Assembly (NCBI RefSeq): GCF_031656215.1 | Contig: NZ_CP134228.1 | Location: 2,065,001 to 2,129,000, forward strand | Direction: 5' to 3' | From: Mesorhizobium koreense | GTDB taxonomy: Bacteria > Pseudomonadota > Alphaproteobacteria > Rhizobiales > Rhizobiaceae | DNA: 64,000 nt | Shown here: positions 44,573 to 52,090 of the stretch, in pieces | Layout: each line of letters opens with the position of its first letter | Position numbering within the stretch: position 1 is the stretch's first letter | Program-made: the position numbers and the translations under genes | The notes under the pieces: model-generated | What the model was told of the DNA's origin: nothing | Database searches by the model: none | What the model saw: only the letters and a program-made list of their open reading frames with translations

Positions 44573-45547
44573 ATGGGCCACGATCACGCATATTCAGGCC
44601 ATGACGATCACGATCATGCCGGTCACGGCCATGGCGGATTGCATCTGCATGGAGGCGGCGACAAGACGCGCGTGCTCATCGCCGGTTGCCTGACGCTGAC
44701 CTTCATGGTCGTCGAGGTGGCGGGCGGTCTTCTTACCGGATCGCTGGCACTCCTCGCCGATGCCGGGCACATGCTGACCGATTCGGTATCGCTCGGGCTT
44801 TCCTGGTATGCCTTCCACCTTGCCGGACGTCCGGCGACGCAGCGGCTGACCTACGGCTTCGACCGCGTCAAGACACTGGTGGCTTACACCAACGGTCTTG
44901 CCATCTTCGTCGTCGCAGGCTGGATCGTCTACGAGGCGATCGAACGGCTCCTGGCGCCACCTCAGGTGATGGGCGGCATGATGTTCGTCGTTGCTATCGC
45001 GGGGCTGTTCGTCAATATCGCCGGATTCCTCATTTTGCGTGGCGGCGACCATGGCAGCCTCAATATGCGCGGCGCGATCCTGCATGTGCTGGGTGATCTC
45101 CTCGGGTCGGCGGCGGCAATCGCGGCGGCGCTGGTCATCATGGCGACGGGCTGGATGCCGATCGACCCGATCCTTTCGGTCTTCGTCGCCGTGCTCATCC
45201 TGTCGACCGCATGGTCGCTGGTAAAGGATGCAGGTCACGTTCTTCTGGAGGGAACGCCCGGCAGCATGGATCGCGACGAGATCGTTGCCGACATGACGAA
45301 ACATTTCCCGGAAGTCCGCGAGATCCACCACGTCCATGTCTGGTCGCTGGACGGCAGCCGCAATGTCGCGACGCTGCACGCCTGCCTGAAAGAGGGCACG
45401 GACGCCCACGGCGTTGTCGTTGCGATGAAGCGCCGGCTTGCCGAGAAGCACGGCATCGGCCATGCCACCATCGAGACCGAATTCGGCGAGTGCACCGACC
45501 TTTCCGTGCACCAGCATGAGGCGGCTCAGGTCAAATATCTCCACTAG
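44573..45547 (+). CDS. Cation diffusion facilitator (CDF) metal exporter
   Basis: A 324-residue inner-membrane Zn/Co-type exporter of the ZitB/CzcD group. The N-terminus is His-rich (MGHDHAYSGHDDHDHAGHGH). Six helices carry the metal site residues H66/D70 (ADAGHMLTD) and H171/D175 (LHVLGDLLGS), the HxxxD-HxxxD pattern of zinc exporters. The C-terminal cytoplasmic domain has HHVHVWSLDGS. It follows the GNAT gene by 11 nt. Confidence 0.92.
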   Translation: MGHDHAYSGHDDHDHAGHGHGGLHLHGGGDKTRVLIAGCLTLTFMVVEVAGGLLTGSLALLADAGHMLTDSVSLGLSWYAFHLAGRPATQRLTYGFDRVKTLVAYTNGLAIFVVAGWIVYEAIERLLAPPQVMGGMMFVVAIAGLFVNIAGFLILRGGDHGSLNMRGAILHVLGDLLGSAAAIAAALVIMATGWMPIDPILSVFVAVLILSTAWSLVKDAGHVLLEGTPGSMDRDEIVADMTKHFPEVREIHHVHVWSLDGSRNVATLHACLKEGTDAHGVVVAMKRRLAEKHGIGHATIETEFGECTDLSVHQHEAAQVKYLH

Positions 45548-45567
45548 GACATCAGGACGAGGCAGGA

Positions 45568-46326
45568 ATGGCAGGCAGGCTGAAGGGCAAGATCGCGGTG
45601 GTGACCGCCGCGGGGCAGGGGATCGGGCGCGCGATCGCCGAGATGTTCGTGGCGGAAGGCGCGACCGTTTACGCGTCTGACGTGGACCGCTCCAAGCTCG
45701 ACGGACTTGCCCGTGCGAAGAAGGCGAGGCTGAACGTGCTTTCGACGCGTGCGGTCGAGGCCTATGCAGCCAAGGTCGGCGAGATAGATATCCTGGTGAA
45801 CGTCGCTGGCTATGTGCATCACGGCACCGTGCTCGAATGCGACGAGAAAGCCTGGGACTTTTCCTTCGACCTCAACGTCAAGTCGATGCACCGGATGATC
45901 CACGCCTTCCTGCCCGGAATGCTGAAGCGGGCGGCCGAAACCGGCAAGTCCGGTTCCATCGTCAATCTGTCGTCGGGCGCTTCCTCGCTGAAGGGCGCGC
46001 CCAACCGCTACGCCTATGGCGCGACCAAGGCCGCCGTCATCGGGCTGACCAAGGCGGTTGCGGTGGATTTTGTTTCAAAAGGAATCCGCTGCAACGCCAT
46101 CTGTCCCGGCACGGTCCGTTCTCCGTCATGGGAGGGGCGTGTCGAGGAACTCGGCAAGACGATGGGGGGCAAGCAGAAGGCGCTCGACATGTTCGTCGGC
46201 CGCCAACCCATGGGCCGCGTCGGCGAGCCGTCTGAGATCGCCGCGCTGGCGACATATTTCGCATCGGACGAATCGGCGTTCACGACCGGAACCGCCATTC
46301 CGATCGACGGCGGATGGATCATTTGA
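45568..46326 (+). CDS. SDR-family dehydrogenase, probably sugar-acid type
   Basis: A 252-residue NAD-dependent dehydrogenase. VTAAGQGIGRAIAEMF is the cofactor loop, DILVNVAGYVHHGTVLECD the middle and YGATKAAVIG holds the Tyr-x3-Lys pair. It resembles 3-hydroxybutyrate/2-keto-3-deoxy-L-fuconate-type dehydrogenases. It is the first gene of a group with a small membrane protein and denD, which suggests sugar-acid breakdown; that is inference. Confidence 0.87.
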   Translation: MAGRLKGKIAVVTAAGQGIGRAIAEMFVAEGATVYASDVDRSKLDGLARAKKARLNVLSTRAVEAYAAKVGEIDILVNVAGYVHHGTVLECDEKAWDFSFDLNVKSMHRMIHAFLPGMLKRAAETGKSGSIVNLSSGASSLKGAPNRYAYGATKAAVIGLTKAVAVDFVSKGIRCNAICPGTVRSPSWEGRVEELGKTMGGKQKALDMFVGRQPMGRVGEPSEIAALATYFASDESAFTTGTAIPIDGGWII

Positions 46327-46342
46327 TGGATCGGCTCATCTG

Positions 46343-46552
46343 ATGGATCGGGGCAGCCGCAACTCCGCGGTCGCCGCCGCGCTCATCCTGATCTTCTTCG
46401 GAGGTGGATGGTTCGTCATGCCGCCGCTGATGCGGGCGGTCGGCAATTACTCGGCCGTCGCGGCGGTCGCCATCGCGGCGCTCTTCGTCGCGGCGTTCTT
46501 CATCGTCTTCTGGCTGCGTGGCCGCAGCCAGCGGCAACGGAATGGAGGTTAA
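46343..46552 (+). CDS. Small two-helix membrane protein
   Basis: A 69-residue protein with two hydrophobic stretches (SAVAAALILIFFGGGWFVMPP and SAVAAVAIAALFVAAFFIVFWL) and a basic end. I do not recognise it. It lies between the SDR and denD genes (17 nt after and 1 nt before), and its stop codon abuts the denD start. Confidence 0.6.
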   Translation: MDRGSRNSAVAAALILIFFGGGWFVMPPLMRAVGNYSAVAAVAIAALFVAAFFIVFWLRGRSQRQRNGG

Positions 46553-46553
46553 G

Positions 46554-47534
46554 GTGCGTGTATTGATAACCGGCGCGGCGGGCATGATCGGACGGAAGCT
46601 GACCGCGCGGCTGGTCGCCGATGGAAAGCTCGCCGGCCACGCCATCACGGCGCTCGACCTTCACGATATCGTGCCCGCCGATGCGCCGAAGCTCGCGGGC
46701 GCCAAGGTCAAGGTTCATACCGGCGATCTCGCCGCCGATGGCGATGCCGTCAGGCTGATCTCCCCCAGGCCCGATGTTATCTTTCATCTGGCGGGCGTTG
46801 TCTCAGGCGAAGCCGAAGCGAATTTCGACAAGGGCTACCGGGTCAATCTCGATGGCACGCGCATGCTTTTCGAGGCGATCCGCCATGCGGGACATAAACC
46901 GCGCGTCGTATTCACCTCCTCCATCGCCGTCTTCGGCGCGCCGTTCCCCGACGTTATCCCCGACGAGTTCCATCTTACGCCCATGACCTCCTACGGCACG
47001 GAAAAGATGATGGGCGAGGCGCTGCTTGCCGATTATACGCGGCGCGGCTTCTTCGACGGCATCGGCATCCGCCTGCCGACGATCTGCGTGCGGCCCGGCA
47101 AGCCGAACAAGGCGGCGTCGAGCTTCTTCTCCGGCATCATCCGCGAACCGCTCGCAGGGCAGGAGGCGATCCTGCCAGTGCCGCGGACGGTGCTTCATAC
47201 GCATGCCAGCCCGCGTTCGGCGGTGAATTTCCTCGTCCACGCCGCCGGCCTCGATGGCGACAAGGTCGGGCCACGCCGCAATCTCACGATGCCAGGTGTC
47301 GCAGTCACTGTTGGCCAGCAGATCGAGGCGCTTGGGCGTGTCGCGGGTGAGAAATTCACGGCGCTCATCCGCGAGGAGGCCGACCCGACCGTCTGGGCAA
47401 TCGTCCAGAACTGGCCGACGCAGTTCAACGCCAAGCGGGCGCGCGATCTCGGCTTCAAAGCGGAAGACAGTTTCGACGAGATTGTCCGCGCCCATATCGA
47501 GGACGAACTCGGCGGCAAACTGCCCGCGCTATGA
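46554..47534 (+). CDS. denD: D-erythronate dehydrogenase-like NAD-dependent epimerase-family protein
   Basis: A 326-residue extended-SDR protein. VRVLITGAAGMIGRKLTARL is the NAD loop, VIFHLAGVVSGEAEANFDKG and TSYGTEKMMGE (catalytic Tyr-x3-Lys) follow, and ICVRPGKPNKAASSFFSGI is the DenD-type active segment. Such proteins oxidise D-erythronate to 2-keto-erythronate; no denK/erythronate kinase is visible nearby. The GTG start at 46554 has GGAGG 5 nt upstream, 1 nt after the stop of the small membrane protein. It ends tail-to-tail with the kinase gene. Confidence 0.75.
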   Translation: MRVLITGAAGMIGRKLTARLVADGKLAGHAITALDLHDIVPADAPKLAGAKVKVHTGDLAADGDAVRLISPRPDVIFHLAGVVSGEAEANFDKGYRVNLDGTRMLFEAIRHAGHKPRVVFTSSIAVFGAPFPDVIPDEFHLTPMTSYGTEKMMGEALLADYTRRGFFDGIGIRLPTICVRPGKPNKAASSFFSGIIREPLAGQEAILPVPRTVLHTHASPRSAVNFLVHAAGLDGDKVGPRRNLTMPGVAVTVGQQIEALGRVAGEKFTALIREEADPTVWAIVQNWPTQFNAKRARDLGFKAEDSFDEIVRAHIEDELGGKLPAL

Positions 47535-48956
47535 TCCGGCAGGCTCGGCGGCACGCGGGATCCTCAGTTCCGTCCTGAGTCCACCGCCTTGGCGGTTCTC
47601 AAGCGTCACTTCGCCGCCGACGCCGCGGGCGATGGCCCGGGCGATGGTGAGGCCAAGGCCGAAGCCGCCGGTCTGGCGATTGCGTGAACCCTCGACACGC
47701 GTGAATGGCCGGAAGACCTGCTCCAGCCGCTCCTGTGGGATGCCCGGCCCGTCATCCTCGATCGCCAGCACGATCTCCTTTTCGTGGCCCGACAGGCTGA
47801 TCGACGCCCTCTCGCCATAGGTGACGGCATTGTCCACGAGATTGGTCACGCAGCGGCGCAGCGCCACAGGACGCCCGACGCAGATCAGGCCGCGCGCGTT
47901 GGCGCTGCCGTCCGCGAAACTTACCTGCGGATAGGCGTCCGCGATGGAATCGACCAGCGACCAGAAGTCGATGCGTTCGGGCGTCTCGTCCTTCACTTCA
48001 TGGGTCGCGAAATCGACCACCGAACGGGCGATCGCCTCGATGTCGCCGAGATCGTCCATGAGCGCCTTGCGCTTGCCGGCGTCCTTCAGCAATTCGAGCC
48101 TGAGTTTCATGCGCGTAAGCGGCGTGCGCAGATCATGGGCGAGAGCGGCTGCGAGCTGTTCGCGGTCCTCCACATATTCTCGAAGCTGTGCCTGCATCGT
48201 GTTCACCGCATGTGCGGCGGAGCGGTATTCGCGGCTGCCGCGCTCGGGCAAAGGCGGGCTTTTCAAATCCGCGCCTATGCGGCGGACAGCACTTTCCAGC
48301 GTCCGATATGGCGCGGTCAGCCGGCGAAGTGCCCAGATCGTCATGATGACGACCAGTGCCGCTATACCACCGAGCAGCGGCAGGTTTTCTTCGGAGACGA
48401 GCGGCCCCACCGGCGTCAGCGGCATGACGAAGTTCAACCATTGGCCGTCCTTGAATTCGACCGAGGCGACCAGCCTATCGCTCTGGGAAATATCGCTGGC
48501 GAGATTGAGGAATTCCTTCTCGATTTCGCCGATGTCTTCGGGCGAGGTTTCGTCGGGAGCTTCTCTGGAGACAACCGGCCCCGCCGATTTGCGGTAGATC
48601 CGCACCTCGAGGACGCCGAATTTCGACAACCGGCTGACCACCACGTCCTCCAACTCGGCGAGGTCGTCGTCGGGAGGGATCGCGCTTCTGATAAGCGGCA
48701 CCTCGGAAACGGTGACAAGGTAGTTCGGATTGGCCAGCCCCTTGGCCAACTGGGCTCGGTCCTCGGGCGTCGCCGAGTACATGAGCTTCACAAGGGAATA
48801 GGCGCGGTCGCTCAGCCGGAAGAGTTCGAGCAGGTTGTTGGAAGCCCGTCGCTGTTCGACGATGAAGTAGAGCGTCGTCACCTGCGTCACCAGCAGGCCG
48901 GCGATCAGGATGAGGAGTATCCAGGCGGGCAGCGTCTGGGGAAAAAGGCGTTTCAT
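47529..48956 (-). CDS. EnvZ-type sensor histidine kinase
   Basis: A 475-residue inner-membrane kinase. TM1 about 10-33, a periplasmic sensor domain to about 190, TM2 about 193-212, HAMP, then HisKA with H274 in ALAHDLRTPLTRMKLRLELL, the EnvZ-type H-box. ATP-binding boxes NLVDNAVTYG, AIEDDGPGIP and GGFGLGLTIARAIA follow. The start overlaps the stop of the response regulator gene (ATGA). The stimulus is unknown; its targets are probably the small basic proteins divergent at 49.9-50.9 kb. Confidence 0.92.
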   Translation of the reverse strand: MKRLFPQTLPAWILLILIAGLLVTQVTTLYFIVEQRRASNNLLELFRLSDRAYSLVKLMYSATPEDRAQLAKGLANPNYLVTVSEVPLIRSAIPPDDDLAELEDVVVSRLSKFGVLEVRIYRKSAGPVVSREAPDETSPEDIGEIEKEFLNLASDISQSDRLVASVEFKDGQWLNFVMPLTPVGPLVSEENLPLLGGIAALVVIMTIWALRRLTAPYRTLESAVRRIGADLKSPPLPERGSREYRSAAHAVNTMQAQLREYVEDREQLAAALAHDLRTPLTRMKLRLELLKDAGKRKALMDDLGDIEAIARSVVDFATHEVKDETPERIDFWSLVDSIADAYPQVSFADGSANARGLICVGRPVALRRCVTNLVDNAVTYGERASISLSGHEKEIVLAIEDDGPGIPQERLEQVFRPFTRVEGSRNRQTGGFGLGLTIARAIARGVGGEVTLENRQGGGLRTELRIPRAAEPAGS

Positions 48957-49669
48957 TCCGCGACCGTGTCCGGCACGAACTGGTAGCCCCCGCCGCGGAC
49001 GGTCAAAATGAGCTTGGGCGCCCGCGGGTCGTCTTCCATCTTGCGCCGCAGCCGGCTGACGAGGATATCGACGCTGCGGTCATAGCTCATCGTGCCGTCT
49101 CCGCCTGCGAGGTCCATCAACTGCTCGCGGCTCAGGACGTGTTGGGCGCTACGGACAAGCGCCTGAAGCAGATTGAACTCCGCCGTGGTCAATTCGACAC
49201 GCACGTCGCCCGGCGCAATCAGCCGGCGCCGCGCGCAGTCGAGCGTCCAACCGGCGAAGCGATAGGTGCGCGGCTCCGAGCGCTTTGAAGCACCTTCCAT
49301 CGGCGGACGGCGCAGCACGGCGCGGACCCTTGCCAGCAATTCGCGCGGGTCGAAGGGCTTGGGTACGTAGTCATCCGCACCCATCTCCAGACCGACGACC
49401 CGGTCGACCGTTTCCGTCACCGCCGTCAGCATGATGATCGGCATTCTGGAGCGGGCGCGGATATCGCGGCATATTTCCAGGCCGCTCCTCCCGGGCAGCA
49501 TGACGTCGAGGACCAGAAGGTCGATGGTGGTGCTTTTGAGGATCGACTGCATCTCCTCGCCGTCGCGGGCAACGGAGACCTGCAATCCGTGCCGCTCGAG
49601 GAATTCGCGCAGGAGATCGCGGGTGCCGCGGTCGTCGTCGACGATAAGGATATGGGCGTCGGTCTTCAT
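48953..49669 (-). CDS. OmpR-family response regulator
   Basis: A 238-residue DNA-binding regulator. The receiver has phosphoacceptor D55 in DLLVLDVMLPG and K104 in VPKPFDP; the OmpR/PhoB winged helix covers about 145-235 (VELTTAEFNLLQALVRSAQHVLSREQLMDL and VDILVSRLRRKMEDDPRAPKLI in pieces). It is transcribed leftward, upstream of and overlapping the kinase gene, and divergent from the small exported-protein genes. Confidence 0.93.
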   Translation of the reverse strand: MKTDAHILIVDDDRGTRDLLREFLERHGLQVSVARDGEEMQSILKSTTIDLLVLDVMLPGRSGLEICRDIRARSRMPIIMLTAVTETVDRVVGLEMGADDYVPKPFDPRELLARVRAVLRRPPMEGASKRSEPRTYRFAGWTLDCARRRLIAPGDVRVELTTAEFNLLQALVRSAQHVLSREQLMDLAGGDGTMSYDRSVDILVSRLRRKMEDDPRAPKLILTVRGGGYQFVPDTVAE

Positions 49670-49780
49670 GCGGCGATACCGGTGCCGGCAGCGGCATTGC
49701 GCGCCGCTCCGCGAGGAAGCGCCTCAACTGGTGGCCTATGTCCGGAAAGCATTTCCCACCACCCTAAACGATGCGCAGCC

Positions 49781-49807
49781 GCTACAAAACTCTGCATTGC
49801 GGAAAAA
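49781..49807. promoter_or_regulatory. 27-nt box 1, likely response-regulator site
   Basis: GCTACAAAACTCTGCATTGC followed by GGAAAAA. It matches box 2 (50231-50257) at 23 of 27 positions and lies 75 nt upstream of the His-rich gene and 112 nt upstream of the response regulator gene. The TACA half recalls sites of OmpR-family regulators such as RstA; assignment is inference. Confidence 0.65.
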
Positions 49808-49840
49808 TTGAGGAAACAGAAACACGGCATATCAGGATCG

Positions 49841-49854
49841 CTGCACTCATGCAG
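49841..49854. repeat. Short palindrome before the His-rich gene
   Basis: CTGCACTCATGCAG has 5-bp arms around a 4-nt centre, 28 nt upstream of the ATG at 49882. Possible operator or leader hairpin. Confidence 0.35.
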
Positions 49855-49881
49855 TGTCATTCACGTTAGGGAAAAAATTCC

Positions 49882-50133
49882 ATGAAGACGACATTCCTTG
49901 CCGCGATCGGCCTCGCCGTAGCGGTTGCGTTCTCCGCTCCGATACTTGTTGCCGGCAGTGCCGATGCGGCAACGACGACGCAGAAGGTGGTGGTGGTCAA
50001 GCATCACCATCGTCATGTGGTGAAGCATCACCATCATCACGTGGTCAAGCATCACCACGTCGTGAAGCATCCGGTGCATCATCATCACCACCACAAGGTC
50101 GTGCATCACAAGCCCCTGCCGAAAAAGAGCTGA
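49882..50133 (+). CDS. Exported His-rich small protein
   Basis: An 83-residue protein with a signal peptide (1-30, GSADAAT) and a mature part made of HHH clusters separated by VVK (KHHHRHVVKHHHHHVVKHHH), with a Lys-rich end. It is strongly basic and could bind metal ions or buffer protons in the periplasm. AGGGAAAA before ATG 49882 supports the start. It is divergent from the OmpR-type regulator and preceded by box 1. Confidence 0.8.
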   Translation: MKTTFLAAIGLAVAVAFSAPILVAGSADAATTTQKVVVVKHHHRHVVKHHHHHVVKHHHVVKHPVHHHHHHKVVHHKPLPKKS

Positions 50134-50230
50134 TAGGCTCGACGGCCATGGCGAGCGGCTGCTTTGATCGCGAGGGATCGCGTTCGGCGGCCGCTTCGTC
50201 GGCAGGCGGGACGAAGGGGACAACAAACCG

Positions 50231-50257
50231 GCTACAAAAATCTGCAATCGGGAAAAA
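50231..50257. promoter_or_regulatory. 27-nt box 2, likely response-regulator site
   Basis: GCTACAAAAATCTGCAATCG followed by GGAAAAA. 23 of 27 positions equal box 1, and it ends 86 nt before the ATG at 50343, nearly the same distance as box 1 from its gene. This spacing argues for a real regulator site rather than coincidence. Confidence 0.65.
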
Positions 50258-50342
50258 CGCCGGAAAAGATCGAAGCCTAGAACGGGTTCGCTGCTGATTG
50301 GCAGCGGTCGAACTGCCGGCGTCAGCCGGCGCCGAGGAAACG

Positions 50343-50636
50343 ATGCGCCGTTCCGTGGCATCAATCGCGATCGTTCTTATAGCTATGGGCTCCCCCGCCA
50401 TGGCTGCCGGACACGTCGCGGTGAAGGCTCCGATAACGCGCATCGAACGCTGCGACGCCCTCCAGCAACAGCTCGACCACGCAATCATCCAGCACGCCAG
50501 GGCCAAGCGGGCCACCCAGGCACGGGCGCTCAGGAAGAAGGCCGAGAAGTTTTGCGCCGGCAAATCGCAGGCGCAGGGCATCAGGACTTACGCCACCGCA
50601 CTGAAGCTGCTCGGGGTCAAGCCGATCGATGAATGA
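50343..50636 (+). CDS. Small exported protein of the box-regulated locus
   Basis: A 97-residue protein with a signal peptide (MRRSVASIAIVLIAMGSPAMA) and a mature helical part containing two cysteines (ERCDAL and KFCAGK), rich in Ala/Lys/Arg. I do not recognise the family. GAGGA lies 4 nt upstream of ATG 50343. Box 2 is 86 nt upstream, and the third small gene follows within 41 nt. Confidence 0.72.
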   Translation: MRRSVASIAIVLIAMGSPAMAAGHVAVKAPITRIERCDALQQQLDHAIIQHARAKRATQARALRKKAEKFCAGKSQAQGIRTYATALKLLGVKPIDE

Positions 50637-50676
50637 CCGGCCGATCCATCATCCGGCTCCGCATGAAAAGGAAATC

Positions 50677-50925
50677 ATGACCATGAATAAAGCTCTCATC
50701 TCCGCGCTCTCGCTGGCAGTCGCGCTCGCATTTGCCGCTCCGTTCTCGGTGACCGCCGCTTCGGCTGCCGGCACCACCACGGCCGCTGCCTCCACGACCA
50801 CCCCGGCGAAGCCGATGGTCAAGAAGCACAAGGCATCCAAGAAGCACGCCAGCACCAAGGCGACGAAGAAGCATGCTTCCGCCAAGACCATGAAGAAGAC
50901 GGAAAAGGACCAGAAGAAGTCGTAA
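50677..50925 (+). CDS. Exported Lys-rich protein resembling acid-shock protein Asr
   Basis: An 82-residue protein with a signal peptide (about 1-28, ending ASAAGT) and a mature tail of Thr/Ala then Lys/His/Ala/Ser (MVKKHKASKKHASTKATKK). This composition and size are those of E. coli Asr, whose gene is controlled by the RstBA or PhoBR two-component systems. AAAGGAAATC before ATG 50677 fits. Likely co-transcribed with the gene at 50343, since no box is seen before it. Function inferred only from composition. Confidence 0.65.
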   Translation: MTMNKALISALSLAVALAFAAPFSVTAASAAGTTTAAASTTTPAKPMVKKHKASKKHASTKATKKHASAKTMKKTEKDQKKS

Positions 50926-50948
50926 TTTCTTCAGTCGGGCGGGGTTTC

Positions 50949-50982
50949 AGGGCCGCTTCTGCATCAATGCAGGAGCGGCCCT
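50949..50982 (+). terminator. Hairpin terminator after the Lys-rich gene
   Basis: AGGGCCGCT and AGCGGCCCT form a perfect 9-bp outer stem, continued by CTGCAT/ATGCAG after one mismatch, 24 nt after the stop. Only two Ts follow, so it is a strong hairpin but a weak intrinsic terminator by that rule. Confidence 0.6.
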
Positions 50983-51091
50983 TATGCATTCCGCTCCACG
51001 CCCTTTGCTTGCCATGGCGTCCTTGGATATCTAGGTTCGGAGAAGATTTCACGAGGCTCGGCCGGTGCGGCCCGCAAGCAAGGAACCCAGG

Positions 51092-51373
51092 ATGAGCATG
51101 GATGCGATCGCCGATAAGATGCGGGCCAGGGTGGAGGGCTCGGGCTTCACGAAGTCGGTGAAGTTCGATTGCGGGGCCGACGGGGTCATCGTCATCGACG
51201 GCGCCACCGTCTCGACCGCAGATGCGTCGGCCGACTGCACGATCACGCTGGCGAAGGACGATCTGGAATCCATGATCGCCGGCGAACTCAACCCGACCTC
51301 GGCCTTCATGCAAGGCAAGCTGAAGGTCGACGGAGACATGTCCGTCGCCATGGCGCTCAGTCAGGTTTTGTAG
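51092..51373 (+). CDS. SCP2 sterol-carrier-domain protein
   Basis: A 93-residue protein consisting of one SCP2 domain: KFDCGADGVIVIDGATVSTADASADCTITL and ELNPTSAFMQGKLKVDGDMSVAM, the family's acyl/lipid-binding fold. No signal peptide. ATG 51092 is preferred over ATG 51065 for the domain boundary. The ligand is unknown. Confidence 0.88.
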   Translation: MSMDAIADKMRARVEGSGFTKSVKFDCGADGVIVIDGATVSTADASADCTITLAKDDLESMIAGELNPTSAFMQGKLKVDGDMSVAMALSQVL

Positions 51374-51381
51374 GGAAAAGA

Positions 51382-51407
51382 CCCTTCTCCCGAGAGCGGA
51401 AGAAGGG
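51382..51407. terminator. Bidirectional terminator between SCP2 and GNAT genes
   Basis: CCCTTCT and AGAAGGG pair, extended by CCG/CGG after one mismatch, with an AGAG loop. It lies between two convergent genes, as expected for a shared terminator. Confidence 0.55.
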
Positions 51408-51413
51408 CCGGGG

Positions 51414-51986
51414 TCACACTGCGTGCGCGATCCGCGCCCGCTTTATCTTGCGTCCCGTGGGTCGGATGATGCCATGTGCGCCATCGAGCGCGCCGGGCTC
51501 CAGTTCCAGCGCGAGCAGTCGATGCTTTTCGTAGGGGCCGGGCATGGCGAGCATGCCGGTCTTCCCGGCGGAGAAGCCGAAACGCGCGTAGTATGGCGCA
51601 TCGCCAACGAGGATGATGGCCCTATGGCCCAGGCGGGCCGCTTCGGCGACGGCTTGGCTCATCAGCGCCGAGCCGATACCGGCGCTTTTCAGCGTCGGTT
51701 CCACTGCAAGCGGCCCAAGCAGCAGTGCGCGCCGTCCGTTGATGCCGGCCGCGATATCCCATAGCCTGACAGTCCCGACCACGGCGCCGGAGGCCTCGCG
51801 AGCGACCAGTGCCAGGCCTTCCGATGGAATGCGGCCTTTGCGCAGTTTCTCCGACGATTTTTTCCGCCAGCGCGGCCCCATGGCGCGGTCGAGCAACGCG
51901 TCGCGTGCCGGAATGTCGGCAATGGTTTCGGGGGAAACCGACAACGGCCGAACCGCCGATCCGACAATGTTCTTCTGAGCTTCCAT
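51414..51986 (-). CDS. GNAT acetyltransferase, YhbS-like
   Basis: A 190-residue acetyltransferase. GPLAVEPTLKSAGIGSALMSQAVAEAARLGHRAIILVGDAPYYARFGFS spans the acetyl-CoA loop (KSAGIGSALM) and the YYARFGF block of YhbS-type enzymes. It is the second leftward gene downstream of the ornithine decarboxylase gene, 104 nt on, with a hairpin between; coupling is uncertain. Polyamine acetylation would be an attractive guess from context, but the sequence does not show it. Confidence 0.85.
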   Translation of the reverse strand: MEAQKNIVGSAVRPLSVSPETIADIPARDALLDRAMGPRWRKKSSEKLRKGRIPSEGLALVAREASGAVVGTVRLWDIAAGINGRRALLLGPLAVEPTLKSAGIGSALMSQAVAEAARLGHRAIILVGDAPYYARFGFSAGKTGMLAMPGPYEKHRLLALELEPGALDGAHGIIRPTGRKIKRARIAHAV

Positions 51987-52028
51987 TTCCGTGATCCTTC
52001 ACGAGCAGAAATTCGTTCCACAAGCGAA

Positions 52029-52056
52029 CCGGTTGCCAGCTAACGCCGGCAACCGG
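52029..52056 (-). terminator. Hairpin terminator of the ornithine decarboxylase gene
   Basis: A 9-bp stem CCGGTTGCC/GGCAACCGG with inner GC/GC pairs around TAAC, 34 nt after the leftward odc stop. No T-tract, so moderate confidence. Confidence 0.5.
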
Positions 52057-52090
52057 GTGATCCGACGAGGCGACCCCTTAGGGTGACCCG

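Noticed and set aside
49990-50100. Repeated CAT/CAC units that look like a minisatellite or CRISPR
   Set aside because: They are histidine codons inside a coding frame with a signal peptide, and have no constant repeat-spacer pattern.
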